A program made the translations under genes and the position numbers. This document shows, one piece after another, positions 52,037-61,722 of a stretch of DNA of 64,000 nucleotides. Origin of the DNA: Flavicella sp963932955 (GTDB lineage: Bacteria > Bacteroidota > Bacteroidia > Flavobacteriales > Flavobacteriaceae); NCBI GenBank assembly GCA_963932955.1, contig CAWVRK010000009.1, forward strand, positions 11,590 to 75,589, read 5' to 3'. The notes under the pieces are model-generated. The model saw only the letters and a program-made list of their open reading frames with translations, had not been told where the DNA came from and searched no databases. Each line of letters begins with the position of its first letter. Within the stretch, counting starts at the first letter, position 1.

Positions 52037-54862
52037 TTAATATTTGATATATATGACTCCTTTCTTGGGATAGCTCTTTTCGGAGAAAGGGGCTACGGGT
52101 GCTCCTAAGTTGAGTCGATAGTAATAGGTGCCTACGGGTAACTTTTCGGCACTGCCCACGTTGGAAAAACCATCCCAATCACTGTTTGCACTCAACTTCC
52201 CATCGTATACCAAAACCCCTGAGCGATTGAAGATTTGAATTTGATGTTTCGGATACATCTCAGTTACGCGGTCCAACAGCCAGGTGTCGTTACTTCCATC
52301 TCCATTGGGGGAGAAGCCTTTTGGAATAGCTGTAGTGGTGTCATTGACAAATTCATTAATGCTCAATGGAGGGAGATTGGCTTCAAAAACACCGGTAAAC
52401 AAGCCCCTACCATAGGTCGCTGCCAAGACTGTGTGTCCATCTTTTCGGTACTGCAGGTCGGTAACTTTTACGTCTGACATGCCGTTGTATGCATGTTCCC
52501 AATTGGGTACTGAATCCTCCCAGTTTTCGGTTTTCCAAACACCCAATTCCGTCCCAACAATCACTTCATTAGGTTCGAGAGGGTTTTGCAAAATACTTTT
52601 TACGGGAAGGTCTGGAAGGTCTCCTTCTTTAGAAGTCCAAGTGCTTCCACCATCGAAACTCCACCAAATATTGTCGACTCCATAGTTGTGAAATGTCACT
52701 AAAATTTCGGATTCGCTGGCGCCAAACTCGATGTCAGAAATGCTCCCAACAAAAGAAGGCCCCGTAATTTCTTCCCAAACTGGATTGCTGTCTGCAGCTT
52801 GAACGGAAAACAGATTTCCTGTTTCTGTTCCAACTAATAATTTTGTCATCTCTGTTGTGTAGGGGGAAACTTTTAAAGCTGTTGGAAAGGAGTTTAGTTG
52901 AGAACTCTCTAGTATTGTTTTGCTGGCACTTCCTCCCTCAGGGATGTTTGTCAGGTCTGAAAAACGATAGAGTCGATACGAAGACCCGATGGAAGCATTG
53001 GTGTACAGAATGTCCTTGTTGGAATCCAAATCGGCTTGGTTGATAAAGTCTCCCTCAGAATTGTCAATATCCCGAATGATGGATCGCCAGCCTTGTTTAT
53101 TGAAGTCGAAGAGTGAATAGTCTGCATTGTACACATAGGAAACAATCAAATAATCTGCTCCTACCTGGTCTACAAAACATGTGGCGCCATCACCTCCACT
53201 GATATCGTTGCTTTGATCGGGTCCCAAGGGGTTTGGATTGTAAAAATAAGGGGTTCCATTGTCTTGAGTGCCTCCTAGGAAAAATTCATCTGCTGCTGTC
53301 GGAGCGATGGCAGCACTGTAAAATTGGGTCACATTATAGTCATTTACACCCTGAACAATGGAAGTATTGGATCCTTCTATTTTCAAATCGTTGGCAAAAT
53401 AAACGCCTCCATCGTTTCCAAAAACAGCTTGGTTTGGGTTATCGGGTCGAAAGACCATCGCGTGTTGGTCTGCGTGCACAAGAGGCACATTTAAATCCGC
53501 CAAATCGTTGTTGTAGGACCACTTGGAAATTTGAGTCCATGTACTGGCTCCGTTTGCAGATCGAAACAAATCAATGCCTCCTACGTAAAGAATTTCGTCA
53601 TTGGAAGGGTCCGCTTCTATCAGCAAATCATAAAAGGACTGACCTCTGGTAAAATCGTTCTCGGAAATTCCAGTATCCGCATCTTTTGGGAGGGGCATTT
53701 CGGTTGGGCTTGATGCAAAAGCATCGGTTGTTTTGTATATAATTGGCACTCCCGCATTGGTACTTCCCAATACGTACAATTTTTCGGGATCTGTGGCAGA
53801 AACTTCAATCTCTGTTCGGTTTAAATTTGGCAATGTGGCAATCGCGAAAAACTGATTTCCATCGCTGGACCTGAGGATAGCACCACCGTTATCTCCAAAA
53901 TAATTACGCGTGGTCGCCAACCAAATTTTGTTGTCGGCAGAAATTTCAAAATCATTGGGTTGTTGTATGTTGTCATTGACTAGCGGAACCGTTGGTTTGG
54001 TCCATTGCACACCTCCATCGGTGGTCTTGTATACTCCGTAGTCTGTGGTGCCTCCTAAAAAGGTGGTAATCGCTCCCCCATACCTCCAATAAGAGGCGCC
54101 AACAGCTATAAAAATTTCTGTAGTTCCGTTGTTGTTCCAAGCGGCAATGTCTTGAACAAAGTAGGCTCCTGGAACCACTTTTTGATCTCCTGATGTTTCC
54201 GTACTTCCTCCATTTCCTTCAAAAATATTCGTCCAGCTCATTCCTGCATCTGTGGATTTGTAAACCCCATTTCCTGTCACAGATCCCGAGGTATACAATT
54301 CGCCTGTCCCCAAGTAAAAAATATTGGAATCATTGGGGTCTACCGCAATGCACGACACAGACATGTTGCTGGGCACATTGGTAATGGCACTCCAAGAAGC
54401 ATTGGGATTTGTAATGTCTTGGTTGACCCACAAGCCGCCGCTCACACCTCCTGCAAATACGCGTTTGTGTGTTGGATCGTTGGGGTCAAACAGCAGGGTT
54501 CTTGTTCTTCCCCCCACATTGTTCGGCCCTCTTTCAATCCATTGGGAAGCTCCACCAGGAACTCTCTTTTGAAGGTTCTGTGGTCTTTTGCTTTGCAAGG
54601 CGAGTACTTTCTCTGGTTCTGGTTTTCCGGTCGCAGGATTCATGGTCAGTTCCCACTCGCGTTCAAAGTATTTGTTGGGAGGCAAACCTTGCGATTTACG
54701 TTCCGCTTTGGAAAGCAGCAAAGAGGCTTTTACCGGACTGTTTTCAAGAAATACCTTGTGTTTGTGTCGCTTTTCCTGAACAGAAGATTCCGAAAAAAGA
54801 AGAAAAAAACAACAAACAAGGATTCCTAATAAGGTTAAAAAAAATAAGAAGGTTTTCTTCAT
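52037..54862 (-). CDS. large beta-propeller protein with T9SS type B sorting domain
   Basis: The 941-residue protein has an N-terminal membrane-type signal (about 4-25), a propeller region with Asp-box repeats (KSTDAGMSWTNIF, KTTDGGVQWTKPT, SFDGGSTWTSKEG) similar to sortilin/BNR repeats, and the C-terminal CHU_C sorting domain (GFSPNGDGSNDTWLLD, IFNRSGVLVYDGK, YPKKGVIYIKY). It is predicted to be exported by T9SS and held at the surface through the adjacent PorP/SprF protein. The propeller may bind a glycan or protein. The first codons overlap no other gene; a -7 box lies at 54883-54890. Confidence 0.93.
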   Translation of the reverse strand: MKKTFLFFLTLLGILVCCFFLLFSESSVQEKRHKHKVFLENSPVKASLLLSKAERKSQGLPPNKYFEREWELTMNPATGKPEPEKVLALQSKRPQNLQKRVPGGASQWIERGPNNVGGRTRTLLFDPNDPTHKRVFAGGVSGGLWVNQDITNPNASWSAITNVPSNMSVSCIAVDPNDSNIFYLGTGELYTSGSVTGNGVYKSTDAGMSWTNIFEGNGGSTETSGDQKVVPGAYFVQDIAAWNNNGTTEIFIAVGASYWRYGGAITTFLGGTTDYGVYKTTDGGVQWTKPTVPLVNDNIQQPNDFEISADNKIWLATTRNYFGDNGGAILRSSDGNQFFAIATLPNLNRTEIEVSATDPEKLYVLGSTNAGVPIIYKTTDAFASSPTEMPLPKDADTGISENDFTRGQSFYDLLIEADPSNDEILYVGGIDLFRSANGASTWTQISKWSYNNDLADLNVPLVHADQHAMVFRPDNPNQAVFGNDGGVYFANDLKIEGSNTSIVQGVNDYNVTQFYSAAIAPTAADEFFLGGTQDNGTPYFYNPNPLGPDQSNDISGGDGATCFVDQVGADYLIVSYVYNADYSLFDFNKQGWRSIIRDIDNSEGDFINQADLDSNKDILYTNASIGSSYRLYRFSDLTNIPEGGSASKTILESSQLNSFPTALKVSPYTTEMTKLLVGTETGNLFSVQAADSNPVWEEITGPSFVGSISDIEFGASESEILVTFHNYGVDNIWWSFDGGSTWTSKEGDLPDLPVKSILQNPLEPNEVIVGTELGVWKTENWEDSVPNWEHAYNGMSDVKVTDLQYRKDGHTVLAATYGRGLFTGVFEANLPPLSINEFVNDTTTAIPKGFSPNGDGSNDTWLLDRVTEMYPKHQIQIFNRSGVLVYDGKLSANSDWDGFSNVGSAEKLPVGTYYYRLNLGAPVAPFSEKSYPKKGVIYIKY

Positions 54863-54882
54863 GGAATGTTTTAACTAAGTTA

Positions 54883-54890
54883 CAAAAATA
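54883..54890 (-). promoter_or_regulatory. -7 promoter element of the T9SS cargo/PorP operon
   Basis: The minus strand reads TATTTTTG, matching TAnnTTTG, 20 nt before the ATG at 54862. Confidence 0.5.
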
Positions 54891-54981
54891 ACAAGACTCT
54901 CAAAAGTTGAACATTCTTTACACTTGAAATTCTTTTCATCAAAATCCGCGACCAATCTTCTTTTATTGGAGCGGCATCGTA

Positions 54982-56322
54982 TTAAATCAAGTCTCCTTTG
55001 ATTTTTTTGTGTAACACAATGGCATAGCCGTCAGACATGCTCGCAATATAACTGCAAACCATCAGGATCCGGTCGTAAAGTTTGTCAGGTGTTTTTTGAA
55101 GTTCTTCAGGCAACAATTTAAAAATCAAAGCGTCATAATTGGATGCGGTCCCTTCAAAAGTAGTGTTGACCGCCTTGACAAACACCTCCAAGAGGTCAGC
55201 GAGAATTTTATAGCCCGCTACTTCTTTTTCTACCACTTCTGTGCTGTTGTATATTTTGGAGATGCTCAACTGTAATATGTCGTTGATCTGGGCTTCGTAT
55301 TTGCATTTTTCAAGCAAGGAGATGCCATAGGTTCCATCCATGATGGCTTGTTCGTTTTCTAAAAAGACGGCTGCCGCTTCTTGTATCAAAGTCCCTATTG
55401 CCAAAGCTCTTAAATAACTCACTCGGTCTTTTTTGTATTGCAGGGAATGGTATTTCTTGATGTCAATGCTATCCTTGACGAGCTTTATCAAGTATTCTAA
55501 GGCAAATTCTTCTTCGATCAATCCCAAATTGATTCCGTCTTCAAAGTCGATGATTGTGTAGCAGATATCATCAGCCGCCTCGACCAAAAAAGACAAGGGG
55601 TGCCGCTGGTAGGCAAGGTCCTTTCCAGTGCGCATGGGCTTGAGTCCCAATTCGGTAGCTAGCTCGACAAAAAACTCTTTTTGAGATTGAAAGAATCCGT
55701 ACTTTTTATCGACGATGTGGTCGGTCGGTTTTTTGGGAAGGGATTCTTTGGGGTATTTCATAAAAGCACCAAGTGTGGCGTAGGACAAACGCAAACCTGA
55801 AGCGGTTCCTTGGTTTCCCGCTGTAGCGATTTTGAAACCATTGGCGTTCCCTTCAAAATCGATAAAATCTTGCCATTGTTTTGGGGTCAATAGTTTTTTG
55901 TATTCCTGCCCTTTTCCCGAGCGAAAGAATTCTCCTATCGCCTTTTCTCCACTGTGTCCAAAAGGGGGATTTCCAATATCATGGGCCAAGGATGCTGCGG
56001 CGACAATGGCTCCAAAATCGTTGAATGCATAGCCTTGTTCTTTTAATGTTGGGTATTTCTCGATGATTTTTTGTCCTACGATTCTTCCCAAAGACCTTCC
56101 TACCACGGAGACTTCCATGCTGTGGGTCAGACGGGTGTGAACAAAGTCTGTTTTGGATACAGGAATGACTTGTGTTTTGTCTTGAAGGCTGCGAAACGAA
56201 GCGGAGAATACAATTCTGTCAAAATCCACTTCAAAACCCAGACGGGTTTCGTTTTGGTGACTTCTCCATCGTTTTTCTTGATCTCCCGCCCTTTTTAAAG
56301 ACAACAATTGTTCCCAATTCAT
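54982..56322 (-). CDS. dgt: deoxyguanosinetriphosphate triphosphohydrolase-like protein
   Basis: A 446-residue HD-domain hydrolase that breaks dGTP (or other dNTPs) into nucleoside and triphosphate. The metal-site motifs are HTRLTHSMEV (about residue 62) and AHDIGNPPFGHSG (about residue 113), with EAADDICYTIIDFEDG later. It is monocistronic. With nrdAB 3 kb away and tdk in the same window it would help set the dNTP pool; that is an inference from family roles. Confidence 0.92.
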   Translation of the reverse strand: MNWEQLLSLKRAGDQEKRWRSHQNETRLGFEVDFDRIVFSASFRSLQDKTQVIPVSKTDFVHTRLTHSMEVSVVGRSLGRIVGQKIIEKYPTLKEQGYAFNDFGAIVAAASLAHDIGNPPFGHSGEKAIGEFFRSGKGQEYKKLLTPKQWQDFIDFEGNANGFKIATAGNQGTASGLRLSYATLGAFMKYPKESLPKKPTDHIVDKKYGFFQSQKEFFVELATELGLKPMRTGKDLAYQRHPLSFLVEAADDICYTIIDFEDGINLGLIEEEFALEYLIKLVKDSIDIKKYHSLQYKKDRVSYLRALAIGTLIQEAAAVFLENEQAIMDGTYGISLLEKCKYEAQINDILQLSISKIYNSTEVVEKEVAGYKILADLLEVFVKAVNTTFEGTASNYDALIFKLLPEELQKTPDKLYDRILMVCSYIASMSDGYAIVLHKKIKGDLI

Positions 56323-56506
56323 AGGTTTCTTAGCTTAATTTTAAAAATTACAAGGTACAAACTAAAACGTTATTTTGGCACAGCTCTTTGTGTTTTCTCT
56401 CAAATTTTTATCCCCTATTTGTCAAAAATTTTGTATTTTTTTTCAGACTATATGACAAAACTCCAAAAGGGGTTTTCTTATCTTGTATTACTCAAAATCT
56501 GTATTT

Positions 56507-57739
56507 ATGCATCTGAAAAAAAGCTGTATTTTTATTTCTTATATTCTTATAAGCGCTTTCGTAAGCGCTCAAAATCAAGGGGTTGATTTCTCTACAAAGG
56601 ATTTGAAAAACCTTGAATGGAACCCTGATATTTCTATTCAAAACAATGACAACAGTTTTCGGTTGAAATGGGGAGGTCGCATTCAATACGATCATGCTTT
56701 CTTTCGTCAAAACAAGGAACTGGATCGACAGGAAGGCAAATTGGCTTCGGGGAACGGTACCGAATTTAGGAGGGTCTGGCTTTCCAGTACAGGGACTTTT
56801 TATCAAAATACTGATTTTGGCATCAATGTCTCTTTTGAAGGAAGTCGTGTGGCTTTCAGAGGGGTTTATCTCAAGCTTAGTGACCTGCCTTGGATGGGGA
56901 ATGTAAAGATAGGTCAAATCAAAGAACCACATCGCTTAGAGGTGCTCATGAGCAGCAACCACCTCTTGTTTTTAGAACGAACAGCAAGTGTGGACTTTGC
57001 GCCAATTTTCAACAGCGGCTTGATGGTTTACAACGATTTTTTTAACGAAAAACTGTCTGCTCAAGTGGGCTTCTTTAGAAATGCCCATCCAAACAATGCC
57101 AACGATCTCAAAGCAAATGGGGGCTTCAATGTGACTGGAAGAATTACAGGATTGCCCTTGCGATCCAAAAAAGCTACCCTTCACTTGGGCGGCAGTTACA
57201 GCTATCGAAAACCTGGAACGGGGACTTACCAAGTTGCCTCAAGTGGTACTGCACATCTGAGCAGAAAAAAGTACTTGGACACCGAGGAAGTAAATGTCCG
57301 AGCTAGCGAACTGCTAAATTTTGAATTTTTATTTGTCCGGGGTCCTTTTTTTATTCAAAGTGAGTATTTAAAAACCCGGATACAAAAGCGCGATGTTCTC
57401 GAAGAAATCGTTTATCTAAGTACTGCATACAGTCAAATAAGTTATTGCCTGACTGGTGAAAAAAGAAGCTACAAAAGCTCGCTTTCTGGCCTAAAACCCT
57501 TACTTCCACGACATAATTTTGACCGCAACCACCTTGGGGCTTGGGAACTTGCCCTGCGCTATGCAGCCGCTGATTTCAATGACGGCTCAGTATCTGGTGG
57601 CAAGCAGCAAGACTTGACCTTGGGCCTCAATTGGTATTTGAATCCTGCTGTCAAAGTAATGGCAAATAAGGTCTGGACAACCTTTGAATCTGAAAAAAAA
57701 TTAGCGGTTTTTGAATTCCGAATGCAATTGGCTTTTTGA
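56507..57739 (+). CDS. phosphate-selective porin (OprO/OprP type)
   Basis: A 410-residue outer membrane protein with a signal peptide ending near FVSAQ (about residue 21 of the ATG 56507 form), the porin_O_P pattern (WGGRIQYDHAFF, GTEFRRVWLSSTGTFYQN, GQIKEPHRLEVLMSS) and strand-rich C-terminus ending in F (RMQLAF). It is a 16-strand-type porin likely to pass phosphate, polyphosphate or related anions; selectivity cannot be read directly. No pho genes are adjacent, so regulation by phosphate is unproven. A bidirectional terminator separates it from nrdA. Confidence 0.9.
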   Translation: MHLKKSCIFISYILISAFVSAQNQGVDFSTKDLKNLEWNPDISIQNNDNSFRLKWGGRIQYDHAFFRQNKELDRQEGKLASGNGTEFRRVWLSSTGTFYQNTDFGINVSFEGSRVAFRGVYLKLSDLPWMGNVKIGQIKEPHRLEVLMSSNHLLFLERTASVDFAPIFNSGLMVYNDFFNEKLSAQVGFFRNAHPNNANDLKANGGFNVTGRITGLPLRSKKATLHLGGSYSYRKPGTGTYQVASSGTAHLSRKKYLDTEEVNVRASELLNFEFLFVRGPFFIQSEYLKTRIQKRDVLEEIVYLSTAYSQISYCLTGEKRSYKSSLSGLKPLLPRHNFDRNHLGAWELALRYAAADFNDGSVSGGKQQDLTLGLNWYLNPAVKVMANKVWTTFESEKKLAVFEFRMQLAF

Positions 57740-57756
57740 GCGTAGTTTTCGCCCAT

Positions 57757-57788
57757 AAAAAAAGGAACTCAAATGAGTTCCTTTTTTT
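57757..57788. terminator. bidirectional terminator between porin and nrdA
   Basis: A 14-bp stem with core GGAACTC/GAGTTCC flanked by seven A/T pairs, and an AAAT loop, ends in T7 on both strands between two convergent genes. Confidence 0.88.
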
Positions 57789-57801
57789 ATTTGCAAGCTG
57801 T

Positions 57802-60198
57802 TTAAGATCCACACATCAAGCAATCGTCTGGATTGTCTTTGGACTGTGTCAGCATCTCTCTGAATTCTTCTGGAGACATTTCTCCTTCTTCACTCGCTGC
57901 CGGTTTTTCTTGTTTGTCATTAGACAACGAGAATTGGATGGCATTTACAGCGGACTTGGTTCTCAAATAATACATTCCTGTCTTCAATCCTGATTTCCAA
58001 GCATAGAAGTGCATGGAGGTCAATTTGGAGTAATCTGGATCGTTCATGAATAAGTTCAAAGATTGTGATTGGTCAATAAAGTAACCGCGCTGACGTGACA
58101 TGTCGATGATGTCTTTCATGCTCAACTCCCAGACTGTTTTGTAGAGTTCTTTCAACTCTTGAGGGATGGCCTCAATGTGTTGGATGGATCCGTTGGCTCT
58201 CATGATGTCTTCTTTCATGTTGTTGTCCCAAAGGTTGAGAGCGACCAAGTCTTCCAAGAGGTGTTTGTTGACGACAATAAATTCGCCAGACAGGACTCTT
58301 CTTGTGTAGATATTGGAGGTATAGGGCTCAAACGCTTCGTTGTTTCCAAGAATCTGAGAAGTAGAAGCGGTGGGCATTGGTGCCAATAAAAGAGAGTTTC
58401 TGACTCCGTGTTTCTTGATGTCTTTTCTCAGTTTTGACCAATCCCAGTTTCCACTGAGGTCTTCTTCTTTGACTCCCCACATATTGAACTGGAATTCTCC
58501 TTGTGAGATCGGCGATCCTTTGTAAGTAGAATAGGGTTCCTTTGCCTTTGCAATTTCCATAGAGGAGGTGACGGCAGCGAAATAAAGGGTTTCGAAGATT
58601 TCTTGGTTTAGTTTTTTTGCTTCGTCAGAGGTAAAGGGCATGCGTAACATAATAAAGGCATCTGCCAATCCTTGGATTCCCAATCCTACAGGTCTGTGGC
58701 GCAGGTTTGAATTTTCCGCTTCCTTCACAGGATAGTAGTTTCTGTCGATGACTGTGTCCAAGTTTCGGATGACTTTTTTGGTGACTGTGAAGAGTCTTTT
58801 GTGGTCAAAAAATTTCTTTCCGTCTTTGCCTTCACTGATAAACATGGGCATCGAAATGGAAGCCAAATTACATACCGCTACTTCATCTTTTGCAGTGTAT
58901 TCCATGATTTCCGTACACAAATTTGAAGAACGGATGGTTCCTAAATTTTTCTGATTGGATTTTCTGTTGGCTGCATCTTTGTACAACATATAGGGATTTC
59001 CAGTCTCAATTTGGGATTCTAATATTTTCTCCCACAGTTCACGAGCTTTGACCGTTTTGCGACCTTTGTTGGCTTTTTCATAGCCTTCGTACAAGCGTTC
59101 GAACTCTTCTCCATAGGAGTCAAACAAGTGGGGACACTCATTTGGACACATCAAAGTCCACTCACCATTTTGTTCGACACGTTTCATGAACAGATCTGGA
59201 ATCCACAAAGCCAAAAACAAATCACGCGCACGCATTTCTTCTTTTCCTGTATTTTTTCTCAAATCCAAAAAATCGAAAACATCCGCATGCCAAGGCTCGA
59301 GGTAGATGGCAAAGGAGCCCTTTCTTTTTCCTCCTCCTTGGTCTACATACCGCGCTGTGTCGTTGTATACTTTAAGCATCGGAATGATTCCATTGGAAGT
59401 TCCGTTGGTTCCTCTGATGTAGGAACCCGTAGCTCTAATGTTGTGGGCAGACAATCCAATTCCTCCGGCAGATTGTGAAATCTTGGCTGTTTGTTTTAAG
59501 GTATCGTAAATTCCGTCGATGCTGTCGTCTTGCATTTGCAACAAGAAACAGGAAGACATTTGAGGTTTTGGAGTTCCCGAATTGAAGAGTGTCGGAGTGG
59601 CGTGTGTAAAAAACTTTTTACTCATCAACTCATAGGTTTCTACGGCAGCTTCCATGTCCTCCATATGGATACCGATGGCGACCCGCATCAACATGTGTTG
59701 GGGGCGTTCGGCAATTTCTCCATTCAATTTGAGCAGGTAAGAGCGCTCTAAGGTTTTGAAACCAAAGTAATCGTAGTTGAAGTCTCTGCTGTAAATGATG
59801 GTAGAATCAAAAAAGTCTGCATTGTCTTTGATAATTTTGTAAACCTCGTCCGAAAGCAAAGGGGCTTTTTTACCCGTTCTTGGATTGACATAGGTGTACA
59901 AATCCTCCATCACTTCGGAAAATATTTTTTTGGTGTTTTTGTGTAGGTTGGACACGGAGATTCGAGCTGCTAACCTTGCGTAGTCGGGGTGTGCGGTGGT
60001 CATGGTAGCTGCAATTTCTGAAGCCAAATTGTCGAGTTCGGATGTAGTCACTCCGTCGTACAATCCTTCGATCACTCGCATGGCTACTTTTACAGGATCT
60101 ACCAACGGGTTCAATCCATAACATATTTTTCGCACCCTCGCAGTGATTTTGTCAAACATCACGGGCTCTTTCTTTCCGTCTCTTTTTAATACAAACAT
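57802..60198 (-). CDS. nrdA: class Ia ribonucleotide reductase alpha subunit
   Basis: The 798-residue subunit holds the active site and allosteric sites. An ATP-cone is present at residues about 1-95 (VLKRDGKKEPVMFDKITARV), and the glycyl/cysteine catalytic segments FLLQMQDDSIDGIYDTLKQTA (as LQMQDDSIDGIYDTL), NLCTEI and PTASTSQILGNNEAFEPYTSN (as TASTSQILGNNEAFEP) follow. The C-terminus ends in the redox pair Cys793/Cys796 (CLMCGS). It follows nrdB by 129 bp, with a hairpin between. Confidence 0.96.
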   Translation of the reverse strand: MFVLKRDGKKEPVMFDKITARVRKICYGLNPLVDPVKVAMRVIEGLYDGVTTSELDNLASEIAATMTTAHPDYARLAARISVSNLHKNTKKIFSEVMEDLYTYVNPRTGKKAPLLSDEVYKIIKDNADFFDSTIIYSRDFNYDYFGFKTLERSYLLKLNGEIAERPQHMLMRVAIGIHMEDMEAAVETYELMSKKFFTHATPTLFNSGTPKPQMSSCFLLQMQDDSIDGIYDTLKQTAKISQSAGGIGLSAHNIRATGSYIRGTNGTSNGIIPMLKVYNDTARYVDQGGGKRKGSFAIYLEPWHADVFDFLDLRKNTGKEEMRARDLFLALWIPDLFMKRVEQNGEWTLMCPNECPHLFDSYGEEFERLYEGYEKANKGRKTVKARELWEKILESQIETGNPYMLYKDAANRKSNQKNLGTIRSSNLCTEIMEYTAKDEVAVCNLASISMPMFISEGKDGKKFFDHKRLFTVTKKVIRNLDTVIDRNYYPVKEAENSNLRHRPVGLGIQGLADAFIMLRMPFTSDEAKKLNQEIFETLYFAAVTSSMEIAKAKEPYSTYKGSPISQGEFQFNMWGVKEEDLSGNWDWSKLRKDIKKHGVRNSLLLAPMPTASTSQILGNNEAFEPYTSNIYTRRVLSGEFIVVNKHLLEDLVALNLWDNNMKEDIMRANGSIQHIEAIPQELKELYKTVWELSMKDIIDMSRQRGYFIDQSQSLNLFMNDPDYSKLTSMHFYAWKSGLKTGMYYLRTKSAVNAIQFSLSNDKQEKPAASEEGEMSPEEFREMLTQSKDNPDDCLMCGS

Positions 60199-60253
60199 AA
60201 GTTGATCTTGTTTTGTTGTTGGTTAATTTTTTTAGCAATCAAAGTCGTTCTCG

Positions 60254-60274
60254 CATTCGTTTAAAAAACGAATG
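60254..60274 (-). repeat. 9-bp perfect hairpin in the nrdB-nrdA intergenic region
   Basis: CATTCGTTT/AAACGAATG with a 3-nt loop lies 55 bp before the nrdA start. No T run follows on the minus strand, so it is more likely an mRNA processing or stability element than a terminator. Confidence 0.6.
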
Positions 60275-60327
60275 TGACTACAAATGAACGGCCTTTTGTA
60301 ATGCTAGGCTTTTATACTGTAGGGTTT

Positions 60328-61299
60328 CTAAAAATCGGCGTCAAAACTGATCGCTCCAGTACCTCCGGATTTGACTCCAGCTTTTTGGTACTCAGAAACG
60401 CGTTTTTCAAAGAAATTGGTTTTTCCTTCCAAGGAAATCATTTCCATAAAATCAAAAGGATTGGAAGCGTTGTACACTTTGTCGCATCCAAATTCTGTCA
60501 ACAATCTATCGGTCACAAATTCCAAATATTGCGTCATCAATTTGGCATTCATTCCAATCAAACTCACAGGCAAAGACTCTGTGATAAAGACGCGTTCTAT
60601 GTTCAAAGCGTCTACAAGGATTTCCGTGATGCGTTTCTTTGGGACTTTGTTGACAATGTGGTGGTTGTGCAAGTGAACTGCAAAATCACAGTGCAAGCCT
60701 TCGTCTCTTGAGATCAACTCATTAGAAAAAGCCAATCCTGGCAACAAACCTCTCTTTTTCAACCAAAAGATAGAGCAAAAGCTTCCTGAAAAGAAGATGC
60801 CTTCTACCGCAGCAAAAGCAATCAGTCTTTCCGCAAAAGAATCCGACTCAATCCACTTCAAAGCCCATTCAGCTTTTAGCTTGATGGCAGGAAACACTTC
60901 AATTGCACGAAACAATTGGTCTTTTTCGGCTTCGTTTTTCACATAAGTGTCAATCAGCAAAGAATACACTTCTGAGTGAATGTTTTCCATCATGATCTGA
61001 AATCCGTAGAAAAATTTTGCTTCAGAATACTGCACTTCACTCACGAAATTTTCTGCCAAATTCTCATTGACAATCCCATCAGATGCGGCAAAAAATGCCA
61101 AAATGTGCTTGATGAAATAACGCTCATCATCCGACAATTTTCCTTCCCAATCAATGACATCTTGGTGAAGGTCAATTTCTTCAGCTGTCCAAATACTCGC
61201 TTCTTGCTTTTTGTACCACTCCCAAATGTCTTGGTGTTGGATGGGGAAAATTACAAATCTGTTGTCGTTTGGCTGTAAAATAGGTTCTATTTGAGGCAT
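60328..61299 (-). CDS. nrdB: class Ia ribonucleotide reductase beta subunit
   Basis: The 323-residue ferritin-like subunit carries the di-iron tyrosyl radical. Residues aligning with the E. coli metal site are Asp74, Glu105, His108 and the radical Tyr112 (ENIHSEVYS); further ligands lie in FAAVEGIFFSGSF and SRDEGLHCDF. The usual Bacteroidota order nrdB-nrdA is kept. The upstream gap of 423 bp carries a dyad and a DnaA box described separately. Confidence 0.96.
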   Translation of the reverse strand: MPQIEPILQPNDNRFVIFPIQHQDIWEWYKKQEASIWTAEEIDLHQDVIDWEGKLSDDERYFIKHILAFFAASDGIVNENLAENFVSEVQYSEAKFFYGFQIMMENIHSEVYSLLIDTYVKNEAEKDQLFRAIEVFPAIKLKAEWALKWIESDSFAERLIAFAAVEGIFFSGSFCSIFWLKKRGLLPGLAFSNELISRDEGLHCDFAVHLHNHHIVNKVPKKRITEILVDALNIERVFITESLPVSLIGMNAKLMTQYLEFVTDRLLTEFGCDKVYNASNPFDFMEMISLEGKTNFFEKRVSEYQKAGVKSGGTGAISFDADF

Positions 61300-61722
61300 T
61301 TTTTGAGAGTATTTTGGAGTGTTCTTAATTTCTTACTTTGAGTCTTACAAAGATTGTAAAAATTGCTTCTAAATGAAAGCCATACTTATCCACAAAAGCG
61401 CGAAGTTCTTAACAATGTTTTGGAGGTGGTTTTTTTAATTTTTCAACAAACTTAAAATCAGCTATTTAACTTATGTATTGAACAAGGATGTAAATTTCAA
61501 AAAAAAAGAAAGTATGCGCTTTAATGCATTCTTAAAAGAATTTAGCAAACCACAAAACAGCTTAAAAAAAGTAGGATTTAAAAGAGAACACCGGCTTTTT
61601 TAGTCAAAAAAAAAAACAAAAAAGAAGTGTGGTAAAAAAAACAAATTTCTATCGGAAGAAATCGTGAATTTTGAGTTTCAACCCTCAAAAAAACGCCTGA
61701 GAACTAAAATCTAAAAATCGCG
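61300..61722. promoter_or_regulatory. 423-bp AT-rich region upstream of nrdB
   Basis: No gene is supported. The region contains the dyad TTACAA-N3-TTGTAA (61345-61359), about 46 bp before nrdB, whose right half overlaps the sequence CTTTG that resembles a -7 element on the minus strand, and a perfect DnaA-box-like TTATCCACA at 61386-61394. Many A/T runs follow (61500-61650) and two short palindromes (AATGCATT at 61523-61530, TTCTTAAAAGAA at 61529-61540). It is the likely control region of nrdB-nrdA. Confidence 0.5.

Noticed and set aside
61300..61722. Replication origin (oriC)
   Set aside because: Only one perfect DnaA box is present, with no cluster of boxes and no dnaA, gidA or dnaN gene in the window.
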